Origin: Pisolithus tinctorius
Lineage: Eukaryota > Basidiomycota > Agaricomycetes > Boletales > Pisolithaceae
Assembly (NCBI GenBank): GCA_024663395.1
Contig: JANFAH010000015.1
Location: forward strand, 806,001 to 870,000
Direction: 5' to 3'
DNA length: 64,000 nt
Shown here piece by piece: positions 1 to 11,103 of the stretch (position 1 is its first letter; the number at the start of each line of letters is the position of its first letter). The notes under the pieces are model-generated. The model worked only from the letters and a program-made list of their open reading frames with translations. It ran no database searches and had not been told where the DNA came from. The position numbers were made by a program, and so were the translations under genes.

Positions 1-602
1 AACGAGAGGGGCCTTCAGAGGGGTGCGAGCTGGGGAGTCGGAGACCGGTACAGATGGTGCGAGGCTGGGTTGGTCACTAGGACCGGGGTCAGGAAGGCCA
101 GTGGAGACCGGGCTTACAGGGGGTGTCGATGGGGTTGGCATTCCTTGTGCAGGAGTCCGGAAAGTTAGACTGCTCAGTACCCAGTCAATCAACGGATTGT
201 AGCAGGTGAGCCAGTCATGTCTGAGAACTATCTTACACTTGGAATCCAATCGGGCTAAAAACAGGGTTACCGGTGTGACATCACCAGACATGAAGTGGAT
301 GTTGACATCTACTGCTTGGGTTGTAGTGAAGGTGGACATTCCATCGAATAGCCGGAGTCAGATTGGTGAGACTGAGTAAGGGGTAAATGAATGTTGATTA
401 GCAAATTGGTTATCTATGAAACAATGTGTGGAACCAGAGTCCACTAAAGTATGAAGCCGAGGTATTTCTGGGTTTTCTATAGTGACATACAGGGTCAAGG
501 AGTTTGGACTGGAAAGAGCGGACACGTTGAGACGAGCCTCCAAGTTTGCACAACCAGAGTCAACGCAGCTCCCAGATTGTGTGGAGTCCTGGGAGCTGCT
601 AC
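1..602 (-). pseudogene. pol: pol start of copy A1 (protease region), truncated by window
   Basis: Beginning of pol with the aspartic protease motif VDSGSTHCFID, followed by the conserved protease-to-RT linker. Because of the extra A at 606-613 it is fused in frame to gag. An in-frame TGA at 358-360 replaces the Arg codon (CGA) found in the intact element after SPI, so this is a CpG-type nonsense mutation. The 11-bp inverted arms of the frameshift hairpin remain perfect (589-599 and 565-575). Confidence 0.85.
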
Positions 603-2686
603 CTATTTTTTTTGTCTTGGGGGTAGTACCCAAGCCCGAGGCTGGAGCAGCTTCAGTGGTAGCTGCAGCACAAGCTTTGGCCTTTCTGGCTTTCTTGGGG
701 CATTTGTCAGCAAAATGACTGGACCCTCCGCAGAACATGCAGAGGTTTCCATCTATGCGATGCTTGCGTTCCTCGGGGGTAAGCTTTCCATCTTTGCTGA
801 GTTTGCTAGGCTCAGGCTTAGATGAATTGCTGTTATTACTATTGCCTGGCTTGGGAGAAGATCTGGAGTTGTTGTTGTTGTTGCTGGTCTTGGATTTGTC
901 TTGGCCAGTCTTGGGCTGACTATTGTTGCCGGAGCCACTGGACTTGTTGTTACTAGTGTTGGATGAGCCTTGGTGCTTACTCGCCCACTGGACTTCTTCC
1001 TTGTGCTCCCAATAGTGCGCATCTATCTCCTGGGCAAGGTGGCAGAGCTCGTGAAGTGTCTGGGGTTTGCCAACTTGACAAACTTCGTCCTTAATCCAGT
1101 CTGGGAGTCCAGAGTAGAAGTGGTGGTGCAGCACACCATCTCTGTAGCCTCGGACTTGCGAAGCAAGCTGATTAAAGTCAACTACGTACTTGTTAATGCG
1201 CTGGCTTTTCTTCATATGTAGATGGTCAAGCTGACTCTCAGCGTCAGCGACCAGGTCATGAGGGCCAAAGGTGGTTTGTAGCTCCAGGACGAACTCCCTC
1301 CAGGAGTCCATCCAGAGAGGCCGGTCATCAGGGTCGTCGAGTCCGAGCAAGTCCGGCTCGAACCACTCAAGGGCCATACCCTTGAGGTATGATTGGGCGA
1401 AGATGACCTTGGCGCGATCGGTCCTAAAAGCCCGGGGATGGTCTTGGAAGTTAAGTTCGCACTGGATGAAGAATGCACAAAGCTTCTTGGGGTCAGTGCC
1501 ATCAAAGGTGTTGGGCTCATGTAACTTGGCCCTACTTGAGGACTCAGGGGTGGTGTGGGCATTGTGAGCCAATAACTTGATGGCTGAAGCGAGGTTGTCC
1601 AAGACTGTAATGGTGGGCTCAGTGTCCGGATCTGGGAAGTCTGGTGTCATGACCGTGCATTCATTATAAGTCCCTACATACTCCGCATCCTACTCCGCCA
1701 CTCGTTCACTCGCTCCGCACCAACTCCGCCCAACTTCTGTTGGCTACAAACCATCTCCGCTCCAACTGCTGTTGGACTTGTGTTCTCTCCTACCGGACCG
1801 AGCGGTCCATTCTCTGAGGGGTCATGTGACTGCCTTCGCAGTCAGGTACTCCGCAGCGTGCTCACCGCATGGTCCAGCGCCTGGACTGTTTCCTTTTCTG
1901 GATGCTTTGTGTTACCCGTTCGTATGTCCTCTGTCTACCCTTCATTTGTTGTCCAGGAAATTTTACTTGAAAATTTATGAGTCTCTGTATGTCAGTTCCG
2001 ATTCCAGTTACTGTACCTCTGTAGCAGTATAAAAGCATGTACTGTACTCCGCTGTTCTTCAGTACGAATATCAACTTAGTTCCTACTCCCTCTGATTCTG
2101 TCTTCTGCCCGTCAGAGTTATCTCTGACTCTCCGTCTGTACTCTCCCTCTGAAATACAAGGGCTGAGGTTGTGCAAGGGGGTAGCGCACGAGCTAAACCC
2201 GATGCCCTCACTCTGCTCCGCCTTTGTCTTGGTGGTCTTTGTTCCTGCCGACACTCTGCTAGTTGGAGTTCTGTTCCTGTGTGTCAGACTTGCTTCCGGA
2301 CCCTCCCCTAGACCTTGTTTAGCATCGGAGTTGGTCGGAGTAGGCCCGGACTTGACATCCGGATCATCTTCCAGATCATCGTCACTGGGACCATTATCAT
2401 TGGGATCATTACCGGGGTCATCATCTTCTGGGTGGTTATCATCATCGTCGCCTGGCCCATCATCGCTGGGGTCACCCTCAGGGATGGGAGCAGTGGAACA
2501 ATGTGGGGTAGGGGTATTAGAAGTGCGGGCTGAAAAGCCCCTGAAGGGACTAACGGGATCTGGGGAGTGCCTAGTGGTGCCCAACGCAGCTAGAGCTATT
2601 TCGTGGCGAGCCCCACTGGCTGAGGCGGAGTTGGGATTAGTGGCAGAGTGACCACAGGGAGGTTGAAAACAAGTCTTGGTTGCCAT
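603..2686 (-). pseudogene. gag: gag of copy A1, split by a solo LTR
   Basis: Gag structural protein of the A family, aligning almost throughout with the 459-aa gag of the intact element. The N-terminal, acidic Asp/Pro-rich part lies at 2686-2358, and the capsid-like core and nucleocapsid at 1644-603. A CCHC knuckle of the form C-x2-C-x4-H-x4-C is present (CMFCGGSSHFADKC). The gene is interrupted between its acidic domain and core by the solo LTR at 1645-2357. A methionine at 1648-1650 belongs to that LTR and is not a real start; the true start is at 2686. At the gag/pol junction the A run is 8 long instead of 7, so gag runs straight into pol without frameshifting. Confidence 0.85.
1645..2357 (+). 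mobile_element. Solo LTR of family C, inserted in gag of A1
   Basis: A 713-bp sequence starting TGTCATGACC and ending CTTGACA, flanked by TCTGG (1640-1644) and TCCGG (2358-2362), a 5-bp target duplication with one C/T change. It contains a TATAAAA box about 33 bp upstream of AGTACGAATAT, the putative transcript start also seen in element C. No internal region is attached. It retains more CpG than the LTRs of element C. It most likely arose by recombination between the two LTRs of a full element. Confidence 0.9.
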
Positions 2687-2724
2687 GATGGTTTAGACCC
2701 ACACAAGTGGCGAGTCTGAAATAC

Positions 2725-3250
2725 TGTCAAGTACGAGGATTGTCTGGGTTGAGTCTGGACCAGAGACCGAAGTGGACACAAGGCCGAAGGGTTGGGATCA
2801 AGAGGGGAAACGAGAGTACAGAAGATTGGACTGGTTGGACTTAGCGACTGAGGATACAGTGCTATTCCCTTGCATGGGTCTCAGTCCGAGTCCGAGGCTG
2901 AGATGGAGTTATCAGAGGTAACTTAGTTGATTTCAGACTGAGTTCTACAGGCCGAGTATCTTCGAGTTTATATACTAGAAACAACTATAGTATGGAGACC
3001 GGTAATGCCGGTCTCACAAGGATTGCTAAGACGATTGGTAAGACAAGGATTACTAACATATGACTAAGGTAACAGAGACTGGGACAGGTGGACCAGGGAC
3101 AAGACCAGGCAGAGCTTAACCAAAGTGACAGACACTGCAAAGCAGTGTCTACCACGCTAGACCAACTGGAGATAAGGGACAGGTGAGGCTGAGGCCGGAC
3201 TGAGTGAGCATGAGGCCGAGTCCAGCTGGGGTCGAGGCATGACTATGACA
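2725..3250 (-). repeat. 5' LTR of A1
   Basis: A 526-bp LTR in inverse orientation, starting TGTCAAGTACGAGG and ending GACTATGACA on the plus strand, i.e. the reverse complement of the 528-bp LTR of the intact element with scattered C-to-T type changes. The internal site at 2713-2722 (AGTCTGAAAT on plus) is complementary to 2930-2939 within the LTR, the same self-priming pair as in the intact copy. Confidence 0.9.
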
Positions 3251-3317
3251 GGAACCACTGGTTTCATATCAGTGAGCTAGCCCCTAACCTTCGGAACTAA
3301 CCTTCCTCTTCATCAAC

Positions 3318-4788
3318 ATGTCTTTGAACTGCCAAGAAGAAGGAAGTAAGAGGCCTCCATCAGCAGCCTCTTCATTCAAACCTCCCATACCTTCTTGTAA
3401 AGGAAAAGAAGTCCTCCAAGCAAGGCCACTTATTCAACACCCTTCAGTGCAAACACCAAACCCTTGTATAGGTCTTGAAGACCCGCCAGTAAGGCCCCAA
3501 CTCAGGCAAGTGGCAGAATCGACCTCACCGGTAGACTTTACCTCATACTGTGACCCGAAACCATTAGGTTTGGATATTGACACACAACCACAAGGGACAG
3601 CCAGACCAGTAGACCCCTCCAAATCATCTTCAATCAACATATACCTCCCAACTTCTACCAATCCAATGGCAGAAGAACTCGCCCACCAAACCTCTGGACT
3701 TAGTCTCCAGGACCCCTTCACCGGACAGAGTAGGGTAACCCCCGGAATGGCCACCAAGTTCTACAAATCCCTTTTCGGAAGAGATGTGGCAAGGCCTGAA
3801 AGCCCCTCCCAAGGATCCAAGGAGAGAGGAAAGGATCACAACTCTAGGGGAGGAGGACTGAAAGAAATTGGCCTGAACAAGCCCTTCTCATACACTGGAG
3901 TTCACCAGGACTTCTCCACCTGGCTGAGCAGTGTCAAACTCTACCTCGCTACCAACGAGCATATCTACTATGAGGACCAATCCAAGATCACATTTGCCCT
4001 CTCTTACATGGGGAGTGGCTCAGCTTGCACCTTCACTGAAGCCTACATAAATGACAACACTACCACCCTTGGAGACCTCAAAATATTCAATGGTTGGGAT
4101 GAGTTTGTTGCAATACTCAAGGAAACCTTCCAAGTAGGAGATGCCAAATCTACAGCGCTCATCTACCTCTGCCATCCGTCAAGGAGACCAGTCTCTCAAT
4201 GAGTACATCACCAACTTCCACAACTGCCTCAACAAGGCCCAGATATCCACCAAAGACTCGACTGCAGCAGTCTTCTTTGGCAAAGGCCTTAATGAGGAAA
4301 TCAACAAATGGATCCTTATGGCTGGCCCCAAGCCAGACACAGTTGAAGATTGGATCCACCAAGCAACAGTGGCTTGCACAGTGATGGCTACTCTCAAGGT
4401 CTTCTCTGCAAAGGCCACTTATCAAGACTGCTCCTATCTTTGGAAACAAGAACAAACTTCTCACAGATCAAGATCTTCTTCATCTCTGAAGACTCTGTAC
4501 CGAGACCCTTATGCCATGGATGTTGATTGGAAGTCAAAGGTCCAATCACAGAGTGAAGCTCCTACCTGTTATGGATGCGGTAAGACAGGGCACATGAAGT
4601 CTAAATGCCCCTTGTCCGCAACAAACAGTAGGTCTTCCTCAGCCCAGAAATTCTGCACTCGCATCCTGGCAATGCTTGAGGAGTTTGACAAAGCCTCTGA
4701 AGACGAAGAAGAACCTGTGGACCACTATAGTGGGGAGAATGATGAACCCACAGATGATGGGGGACCGAAAGGAAACCTGGATTTTTGA
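3318..4788 (+). pseudogene. gag: gag of element D, frameshifted
   Basis: The first reading frame (3318-4202) has a low-complexity Pro/Ser N-terminal half and then a retrotransposon capsid-like core from about 3880 (HQDFSTWLSSVKLYL). The second frame (4141-4788) continues it and ends with a CCHC knuckle (CYGCGKTGHMKSKC, near 4567) and an acidic tail. The two frames overlap at 4141-4202 and the homology switches around 4170-4190, so a small indel broke one gag of about 490 residues. The ATG at 3318 is the first in frame after the upstream boundary. Confidence 0.75.
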
Positions 4789-4879
4789 AAGGCTCACCTG
4801 GTGTAGCATCAGGAAGAGAGCCAATAGTATCTTGAAAGATAGAGGTTAAGATAGGAACCAAGAAAGTGTACAATTATGA

Positions 4880-7800
4880 ACAAGATATGTCAATCACTTC
4901 TATCACTGGTTTCACTTACATTGTCAACCGAGAAAATGCTACCATCCGAACCATCCTCAACTCAGGTGCCAAAACAAACATAATTGATCTGGCAATCATT
5001 GAAAATATGATATCCCAACAAGCAAGATTGTGAGACCATGGGAATCAAGAAGCTACAAAGGCAAGACTGGAGATTGGGTTACCCATATCGCTTCCTTGAG
5101 AGCCAAGATCTGGGGAAAAACCATGCACATCTGTGCATATGTCCTCAGGCTCAGAAATTGGGAATCTCTCCTCCTTGGAATGCCATGGCTCAAGGAGCAC
5201 AACCCCATAATCAGCTGGACCTCTCGAAAGCTGATAGGTTGGGGGGAGCTTGACCATGGCCTTGACAGAAAGAATCACATACATGGGACTGACTTTGCCT
5301 GGACAGTCAAAATAAACTGCACCTCTATTTCCACAAAACTCGAGGCTTCACACATACAGGCAGAAATTGAGTTACCTCCAGAATATTGGGACTTCTTGGT
5401 AGTCTTCTCCAAAGAAGAAATCCCTCTTCTGCCTCACAGAGGTTTCCTCGACCACAAAATACGCTTGAAGCCCAGCTTCCAGCTGAAGAAGGGAGCCATC
5501 TACCTGCTATCCCTTGACGAGCTCAAGGCCCTAGATGAGTTCATTGATGAGAACCTTAAATGCAGAAAGATTCACCCCTCGAAGTCTTTGCAGGCAGCCC
5601 CTGTGTTTTTTGTAGGAAAGAAAGACAGTAAAAGAAGACTCATCCAAGACTATTGGTACCTTAACTCGCACACAATTGTCGACTTGTATCCCCTTCCCAA
5701 TGTCAAAACCCTCCTTGACAAACTTGCTGACTCGAAGTACTTTGCTAAGTTTGATGTTCAGTGGGGGTTCACCAACATTAGGGTAAAGGAAGGCAACAAG
5801 TGGAAAGGGGCTTTCATAACCCCTAGAGGTCTTTTTGAACCAACAGTAATGTTCTTCGGGCAGTGCAACTCACCACCTACCTTTCAGAGGTACATGGACC
5901 ATACTTTCGGAGATCTCAAAAGCGAGAAAAAGGCCATAATTTTCATGGACAATGTCACTATACACTCAAAAATGAAAGAAGGACTGTGTGCCACCATCCA
6001 CTGTTTCTTGCAGACTGCTGCAAAAGAACACCTCCACCTGAAGCTGAAGAAGTGTACCTTTGAAGCCAAAGAAATAGAGTTCTTTGGATTCGTGATCCAT
6101 CAGGGTCAATACAAACCATCAGAAATTAAGATCAAAGCCATCAAAACCTGGCCTGCTCCAACAACCCTGAAAGAGCTCCATTCCTTCCTCGGCTCCTGTA
6201 ACTTCTACTGGCAGTTCATTTCTGGCTTCTTGCAGACAGCACACCCACTCCATGACCTTTCAAAAAAGAATGCCAAGTGGACCTGGGGACCTGAACAAGC
6301 CTCAGCCTTTGAGGCCCTGAAAAAGGCCCTCTTGTCCAAACCAGTCCTTCGTCTACCAGACCTCCAGAAACTGTTCATACTCCACACTGACACCTCAAAA
6401 CTTGGCACCGGTGCAGTCCTGTCACAAGCCAATGACTCAGGAATGCTTCACCCCTGTGCCTACATGTCGCAGTCACTCACCAGAGCTGAGCAAAATTATC
6501 AGGTCTATGACCTGGAAATGCTAGCAGTAATGCATGCCCTCAAGCAATGGTGCCCTTACTTGCTTTCCCCTCCAGAACTAACTCATGTGTACACTGATCA
6601 TCAGAACATTGTCTATTACACACAGCCACAGAAGCTGACCACTTGGCAGGCTACCCTCCAGGAGTACCTGCTCCAGTTTGTCCATATTGCAGGAACAAAG
6701 AATTCTGCCACCAACACCCTCTCCTGCCATTCGGACTTTAATGCTGAACCCACCACCATCTCTACCTTACTTCTGAAGGCCGTTTGGCTTGAGGGGGGGG
6801 TGAGACCCCCTGTTGTTTCCCTTTTCAAGATTGACTGAACCATTCCCAAGGCTCCCAAGACCTCTGCCCCCATTCAGAAGATCTCTTCCAAAGAGCCAAA
6901 AGTGCCTGAATGCCCACCTGAGGAAAAACCAAAGGTTCAGAAAGGCAAAGGACATGTCTTCCAGCTGAACACCGACCTGTATCAGGAGGTGAAGAAAGCA
7001 TCTGCATCCCTCTCTACCCTGGAAACAACAGAAGGGTCTGATGGAGTCAGGAGGAAAGGGAGGAGGATATTCATCCCAGAAGCAGTCCACCAAGATGTCC
7101 TCTGGCAGTACCACGATACCCCCATGTTTGGACAACCCGGAGTAAAAGCAATGATGAAGAAAATGAATAAGTACATCTGGTGGCCCAGAATGTACCAGTC
7201 CATCCACAACTACTGCAAAGGATGCCCTTCTTGCCAAGCCAACAAGGTCAACACACATCCGACAATGCCCCCTGTTACCCCACATGATGTAGCCAAGAAT
7301 CCCTTTCCCTTCAAACAGATCTCCATGGATCTTGTGACCAATCTGCCCCTGTCTGGAGGAAAATACAATTCCATTCTTACCATTGTTGACCAAGGACTCA
7401 CAAAAGGTGCATTCTTCTTACCAACTGCCAAAACCATCGACAGTGCGGGTGTAGCAGACCTCTACCACATGTATGTCTACCCTCACTGGGGTATCCCAGA
7501 AGCTGTCATCTCAGATTGCAGCCCTCAGTTCATCTCTGCCTTCACTAGGGACCTCTACTGCTCCCTTGGAATCGAATTGAAGGCTTCCACTGTGTACCAT
7601 CTGCAGATTAATGGTGAGGCCAAACATGTAAACCAAGAGGTTGGCACTTATCTTCGCATGTATGCAGACATGGACCCCCATAACTGGCACACCAAACTCC
7701 CTGACACTCAAATGGTGCATAACTCACATGTGCACTCGTCCCACAACCAAACACCATATTTGCTCATGTACGGATTTGACCCCACCCCTTACCCTATGGG

Positions 7801-7950
7801 ACAACCCCCACAGGAGTTGCTAGTGGGTGATCAACTCTAGCAGTTGGCTGCCAACAGGGATGCTGCGATTATTGCTCATAAAGAAGCACAGGAGTTAATG
7901 AAATGGTGATCAAAAGGGACTTATATGGAGTTCTCCAAGCCCATGCACCT
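4880..7950 (+). pseudogene. pol: pol of element D (PR-RT-RNaseH-IN), inactivated
   Basis: Protease remnant near 4950 reads LNSGAKTN, the catalytic Asp changed to Asn. RT and RNase H occupy 5030-6838; the YxDD box is FMDN near 5943-5954, so one catalytic Asp is gone. TGA at 6836-6838 interrupts a frame that resumes at 6839 in the same phase. Integrase at 6902-7950 has the H-H-C-C zinc region (HDTPMFGQPG...CKGCPSCQANK), a core with SMDLV and ISDCSPQF, and at the third catalytic site Lys (near 7622) where Glu is expected. TAG at 7838-7840 is followed by more in-frame integrase sequence. No chromodomain is recognisable before the sequence fades. Confidence 0.75.
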
Positions 7951-7960
7951 GGTTAGGCCA

Positions 7961-8440
7961 TATGAGATGGTCAGCAGAGGCTGACAATTGGCCATTGGTG
8001 ATGGGCCAGCGGAGGTCAAGCCCATGTATGACTTGTGCACATGTGTTACATGAGAGCCATGAACCTATTGTCACCTTGTAGTATGGGAGAGCCCAACTGA
8101 TGAGTGTCACCATGTAGTACAGCTGAGCCTGAGAGGAAATGTTGTCATGAGGAATGGTGCAGCTGTGGTTTGAATTGTCATTGTCAGTTACAAGCAGGCT
8201 GGGGAGTAAGTGTCATCATGGACTATGGGGGGGCCCAATAAATGAGTGTCACCATAGCATACAGCTGAGCCCATAAGTAGGAGTCATTATAGAGAATGGC
8301 TGGGCAGAGGTTAGAATTGTCATCATGGGGTACAAGCCAGCTGTGGGACTAGGGTGTAGCCACTGCAATATGAGTAGTCCCAGGTAAGCCCAGAGTTGGG
8401 TGTCCCCAGAAGGTATGGATGGGCTCAGCCCCTGAGTTCA
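7961..8440. repeat. Degenerate repeat tract
   Basis: No gene is visible. Short phrases recur with variation, for example GAGTGTCACCATGTAGTACAG near 8100, GAGTGTCACCATAGCATACAG near 8243 and GTCATCATGGGGTACAAG near 8320, at irregular 60-100 bp spacing. This looks like an eroded minisatellite beside the end of element D. Confidence 0.5.
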
Positions 8441-8646
8441 CCCCTGGCAGCACTGCCATGCAAGCCAGCCCAACACCAATGCCATGCTAGCCACCCCAGC
8501 AACACTGCCATGTGGGCCAGCCCAACACCAATGCCATGCTAGCCATCCCAGCAACACTGCCACATGGGCCAGCCCAACACCAATGCCATGCTAGCTGTCC
8601 TGGCAACACCACCATGTGGGCCAGCCCACCACAAATGCCATGCAGG
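8441..8646. repeat. Minisatellite, left part (about 52-bp unit)
   Basis: Roughly four units of about 52 bp, each made of two half-units ending in GCCATG (for example CCCAACACCAATGCCATG, then CCCAGCAACACTGCCATG). The array is interrupted by the solo LTR at 8647 and resumes at 9499, as shown by the GCAGG duplication on both sides. Confidence 0.75.
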
Positions 8647-9493
8647 TGTCATGGCCATGACACTGATGTAAGCCCCTAACACCTACTCCGCCCTCCTCTG
8701 ACATGTTCCCGCACTCCACCACCCTCTTCCGATGTGTTCCCACACTTCTCTACCCTCCTCTGACGTGTTCCTGTGCTCCTCCAACCCTCCCGACACATCT
8801 CCACACCTCTCTGAGGTCCCCTGGCCATGTTCTGACTAACTCCACTCAACTCCGCCCTAAGGTTGGTCACATGGGCTGTTGGACTTGCAGCCCTGCATTC
8901 TAGATAGGGTTCCACCCTTGTATTGGTTTTCTCCATTCTTCTGCTCCTTCAGTATTTACCCTCTCTTCCTCATTGTAGTAGCTTCCTTGTCTCAGTTAAG
9001 GTCCCCATCACCCCTACCCTCTATCCCTTGTGTTGGAGGCACTACTAACCCATTATACACTTATTGGTTTACATTCCACACTGCACTGCCCTTGGCCTAC
9101 ATTGTATATAAGGCTGCATAGTACTCCGATGTAATCAGTACAAATATCGAATAAAATCCCCACCTTCGACTCCCTCTCAGTCCCCTCCAGAGTTTCATCT
9201 CCACTTCCTCTGAGTCCGCTCCACCTCTGAAATATGAGGGCTGAGCTTGCACAAGGGGGCAGTGCACTAGCTGAACCCAACGCCCTCTCATCTGACCTCC
9301 AACCTCTGACCTCCAACTCCGACTCTGACCTCAGCCTCCAAAATTTTCCTGCATACCCCTCTGCTCACTGTTTGTCAAATATCTCACCACCCAGTGGTCA
9401 GATTTGCTTTGGACTTTGACCACTGTACTCCGCAGCCCAACCCGCTCCAACTCCGCCCTAAGAGGAAGCCAGGGGTGTTGTCCGACTTTGACA
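8647..9493 (+). mobile_element. Solo LTR (847 bp) inside the minisatellite
   Basis: Starts TGTCATGGCC, ends GACTTTGACA and is flanked by perfect GCAGG duplications (8642-8646 and 9494-9498). A TATATAA box lies at 9105-9111, with AGTACAAATAT about 30 bp downstream, close to the start motif AGTACGAATAT of family C. The 3' part shares the phrase GAGGGCTGAG...CAAGGGGGCAGTGCAC with family C LTRs. It is a diverged subfamily of C with no internal region. Confidence 0.85.
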
Positions 9494-9498
9494 GCAGG

Positions 9499-10735
9499 CC
9501 ATCCTGGGACTAATGCCATGTGAGCTGGGCCAACACCAATGCAATATGAATAGGCCCAATACCAATGCCATGCAGGCTGGCACAACACCAATGCCATGCT
9601 GGCTGTCCTGGGATCAATTCCACATGGGCAGACCCAATACCAATGCCATTCAAGGCATCCCAGCACCAAAGCAATGTGAGCCAGGCCAACACAAACCCAG
9701 GACTAATGCCATGGAAGCCATCCAGGCCAGCACTGATTTAATGTGAACTGGCACAATGCCAATGCCATGGAAGCCATGCTGGCACCAATGCCATGTGCTC
9801 CAGCACATCACCACTGCCTTGGGGCCATCATGGAAGCTGTCCTGGCACAGATGTATCGTGAGCTGGCACCGGCACCAGGTCCATGTGTTCCAGCACATCC
9901 CCAATGCCATGGGGCCATCATGCAGGCCATCCCAGCACCATTGGAATGTGTTCCAGCACAACACCAATGCCATGGAAGCCATGCCAGAACCTATGCCATA
10001 TGTTCCAGCCATCCCCAATACCATGATGCCTATCATGCAGGCCATTCTGGCACCACTGTAATGTGTACTGGCACCGGACCAATGCCATGGAGGCTGGCCC
10101 AGCACCAGTTCCATGTATTCTGGCATATCCCCAATGCCATGGGTCCATCATGCAAACCATCCCAGCACCTTTGTAATGAGTTCCAGCACATCCCCAATGC
10201 CATGGAGGCCTGCCTGGCACCAGTTCTATGTATTCCGGCATATTCCCAATATGATGGGTCCATCATGCAAGCCATCCAGGCACCTTTGCGGTTGGTGCTG
10301 GCGCGTCCCCAATGCCATGGGGCCATCATGCAGGCCATTCCAGCACCATTGTAATGTGTTCTGGCACAACACCAATGCTGTGGAAGCCATCCCAGCACCT
10401 ATGCCATTGTAATGTGTTCTGGCACAACACCAATGCCATGGAAGCTGGCATGGCACTGGTTCCATGTATTCCGGCATATCCCCAATTCCATGAGTCCATC
10501 ATGCAAGACATCCTGGCACCATTGTAATGTATTCTGGCACAACACCAATACTGTGGAAGCCATGCCAGCACCTATGCCATATGTTCTGGCACATCCCCAA
10601 TTCCATGAGGCCATCATGCAGGCTGTCACAGCACCATTGTAATGAGTTCTGGCACATCCCCCAATGCCATGAGGCCATCAGTCAAGCTGTCCCAGCACCA
10701 ATGCCATGAAGGCCTGCCCAGAAATTATACCATAC
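9499..10735. repeat. Minisatellite, main array
   Basis: About 1.2 kb of degenerate tandem units built on CAATGCCATGG and CCAGCACC, with recurring longer blocks such as TTCCAGCACATCCCCAATGC and GGCCATCATGCAGGCCATCC, mostly about 60 bp apart. Several frames on both strands are open only because the unit lacks stop codons; they are low-complexity and not credible genes. Confidence 0.8.
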
Positions 10736-11103
10736 CATGCCTGACCTGCCTGACCTCCTGGAAGCAGGTCCACAGTGTATGTACATACTGGTGCCAGTAC
10801 CATGCTGGAGATGCATGTATTACCACAATGGTGGCTCTGGTAATGTCCAGAAGACTAGCCAACTACCCAGTACATTTAAACTGTGAATTCAATGCCTTAC
10901 AGCCTCCAGCAAGCCAGAACAATACCATGAAAGCCACCATCATGCTATACAGCAAAAGCAATTGAGTTATGCCAGCCAGTCATCATTCAATCATCTAGGT
11001 GAACCATGACTCCATTGGCCCTTAGCACTTGTCACACCATGGCCTTGGTACAGACATCACCATACCAGATTGGTTTTCCAGTATCTGAATCATACAGTAA
11101 CAA
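10736..11103. other. No gene seen
   Basis: A single-copy-looking stretch between the minisatellite and gene Y. I see no reading frame, RNA gene or terminal repeat that I can support. Confidence 0.5.

Larger units (their letters stand above)
1..3250 (-). mobile_element. Ty3/gypsy chromovirus copy A1 (5' half, cut by window edge)
   Basis: Minus-strand LTR retrotransposon of the same family as the intact element at 41388-48972. Reading leftwards it has a 5' LTR (3250-2725), a self-priming site (2722-2713), gag (2686-603, interrupted by a solo LTR) and the start of pol (602-1). The rest of pol and the 3' LTR lie outside the window, so its target-site duplication cannot be checked; the five bases beyond the LTR are GGAAC (3251-3255). 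It still keeps many CpG sites, so it looks younger than A'1, A'2 and C but is broken by the solo LTR and nonsense codons. Confidence 0.9.
3251..7960 (+). mobile_element. Decayed Ty3/gypsy element D (internal region only)
   Basis: Plus-strand gag-pol of a gypsy element distinct from A and C. There is no LTR in the window: its left end abuts the LTR of A1 at 3250/3251, consistent with A1 having inserted near D's 5' end, and its right end dissolves into degenerate repeats after the integrase C-terminus near 7950. Gag, protease, RT, RNase H and integrase are recognisable, but several active-site residues are lost. Confidence 0.8.

Noticed and set aside
1648..1650. ATG as start of gag in A1
   Set aside because: It belongs to the inserted solo LTR; the native start is at 2686.
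9513..10642. Several overlapping open frames on both strands (about 100-200 codons)
   Set aside because: They run through the minisatellite and exist because its unit lacks stop codons; composition is low-complexity and all frames look alike.
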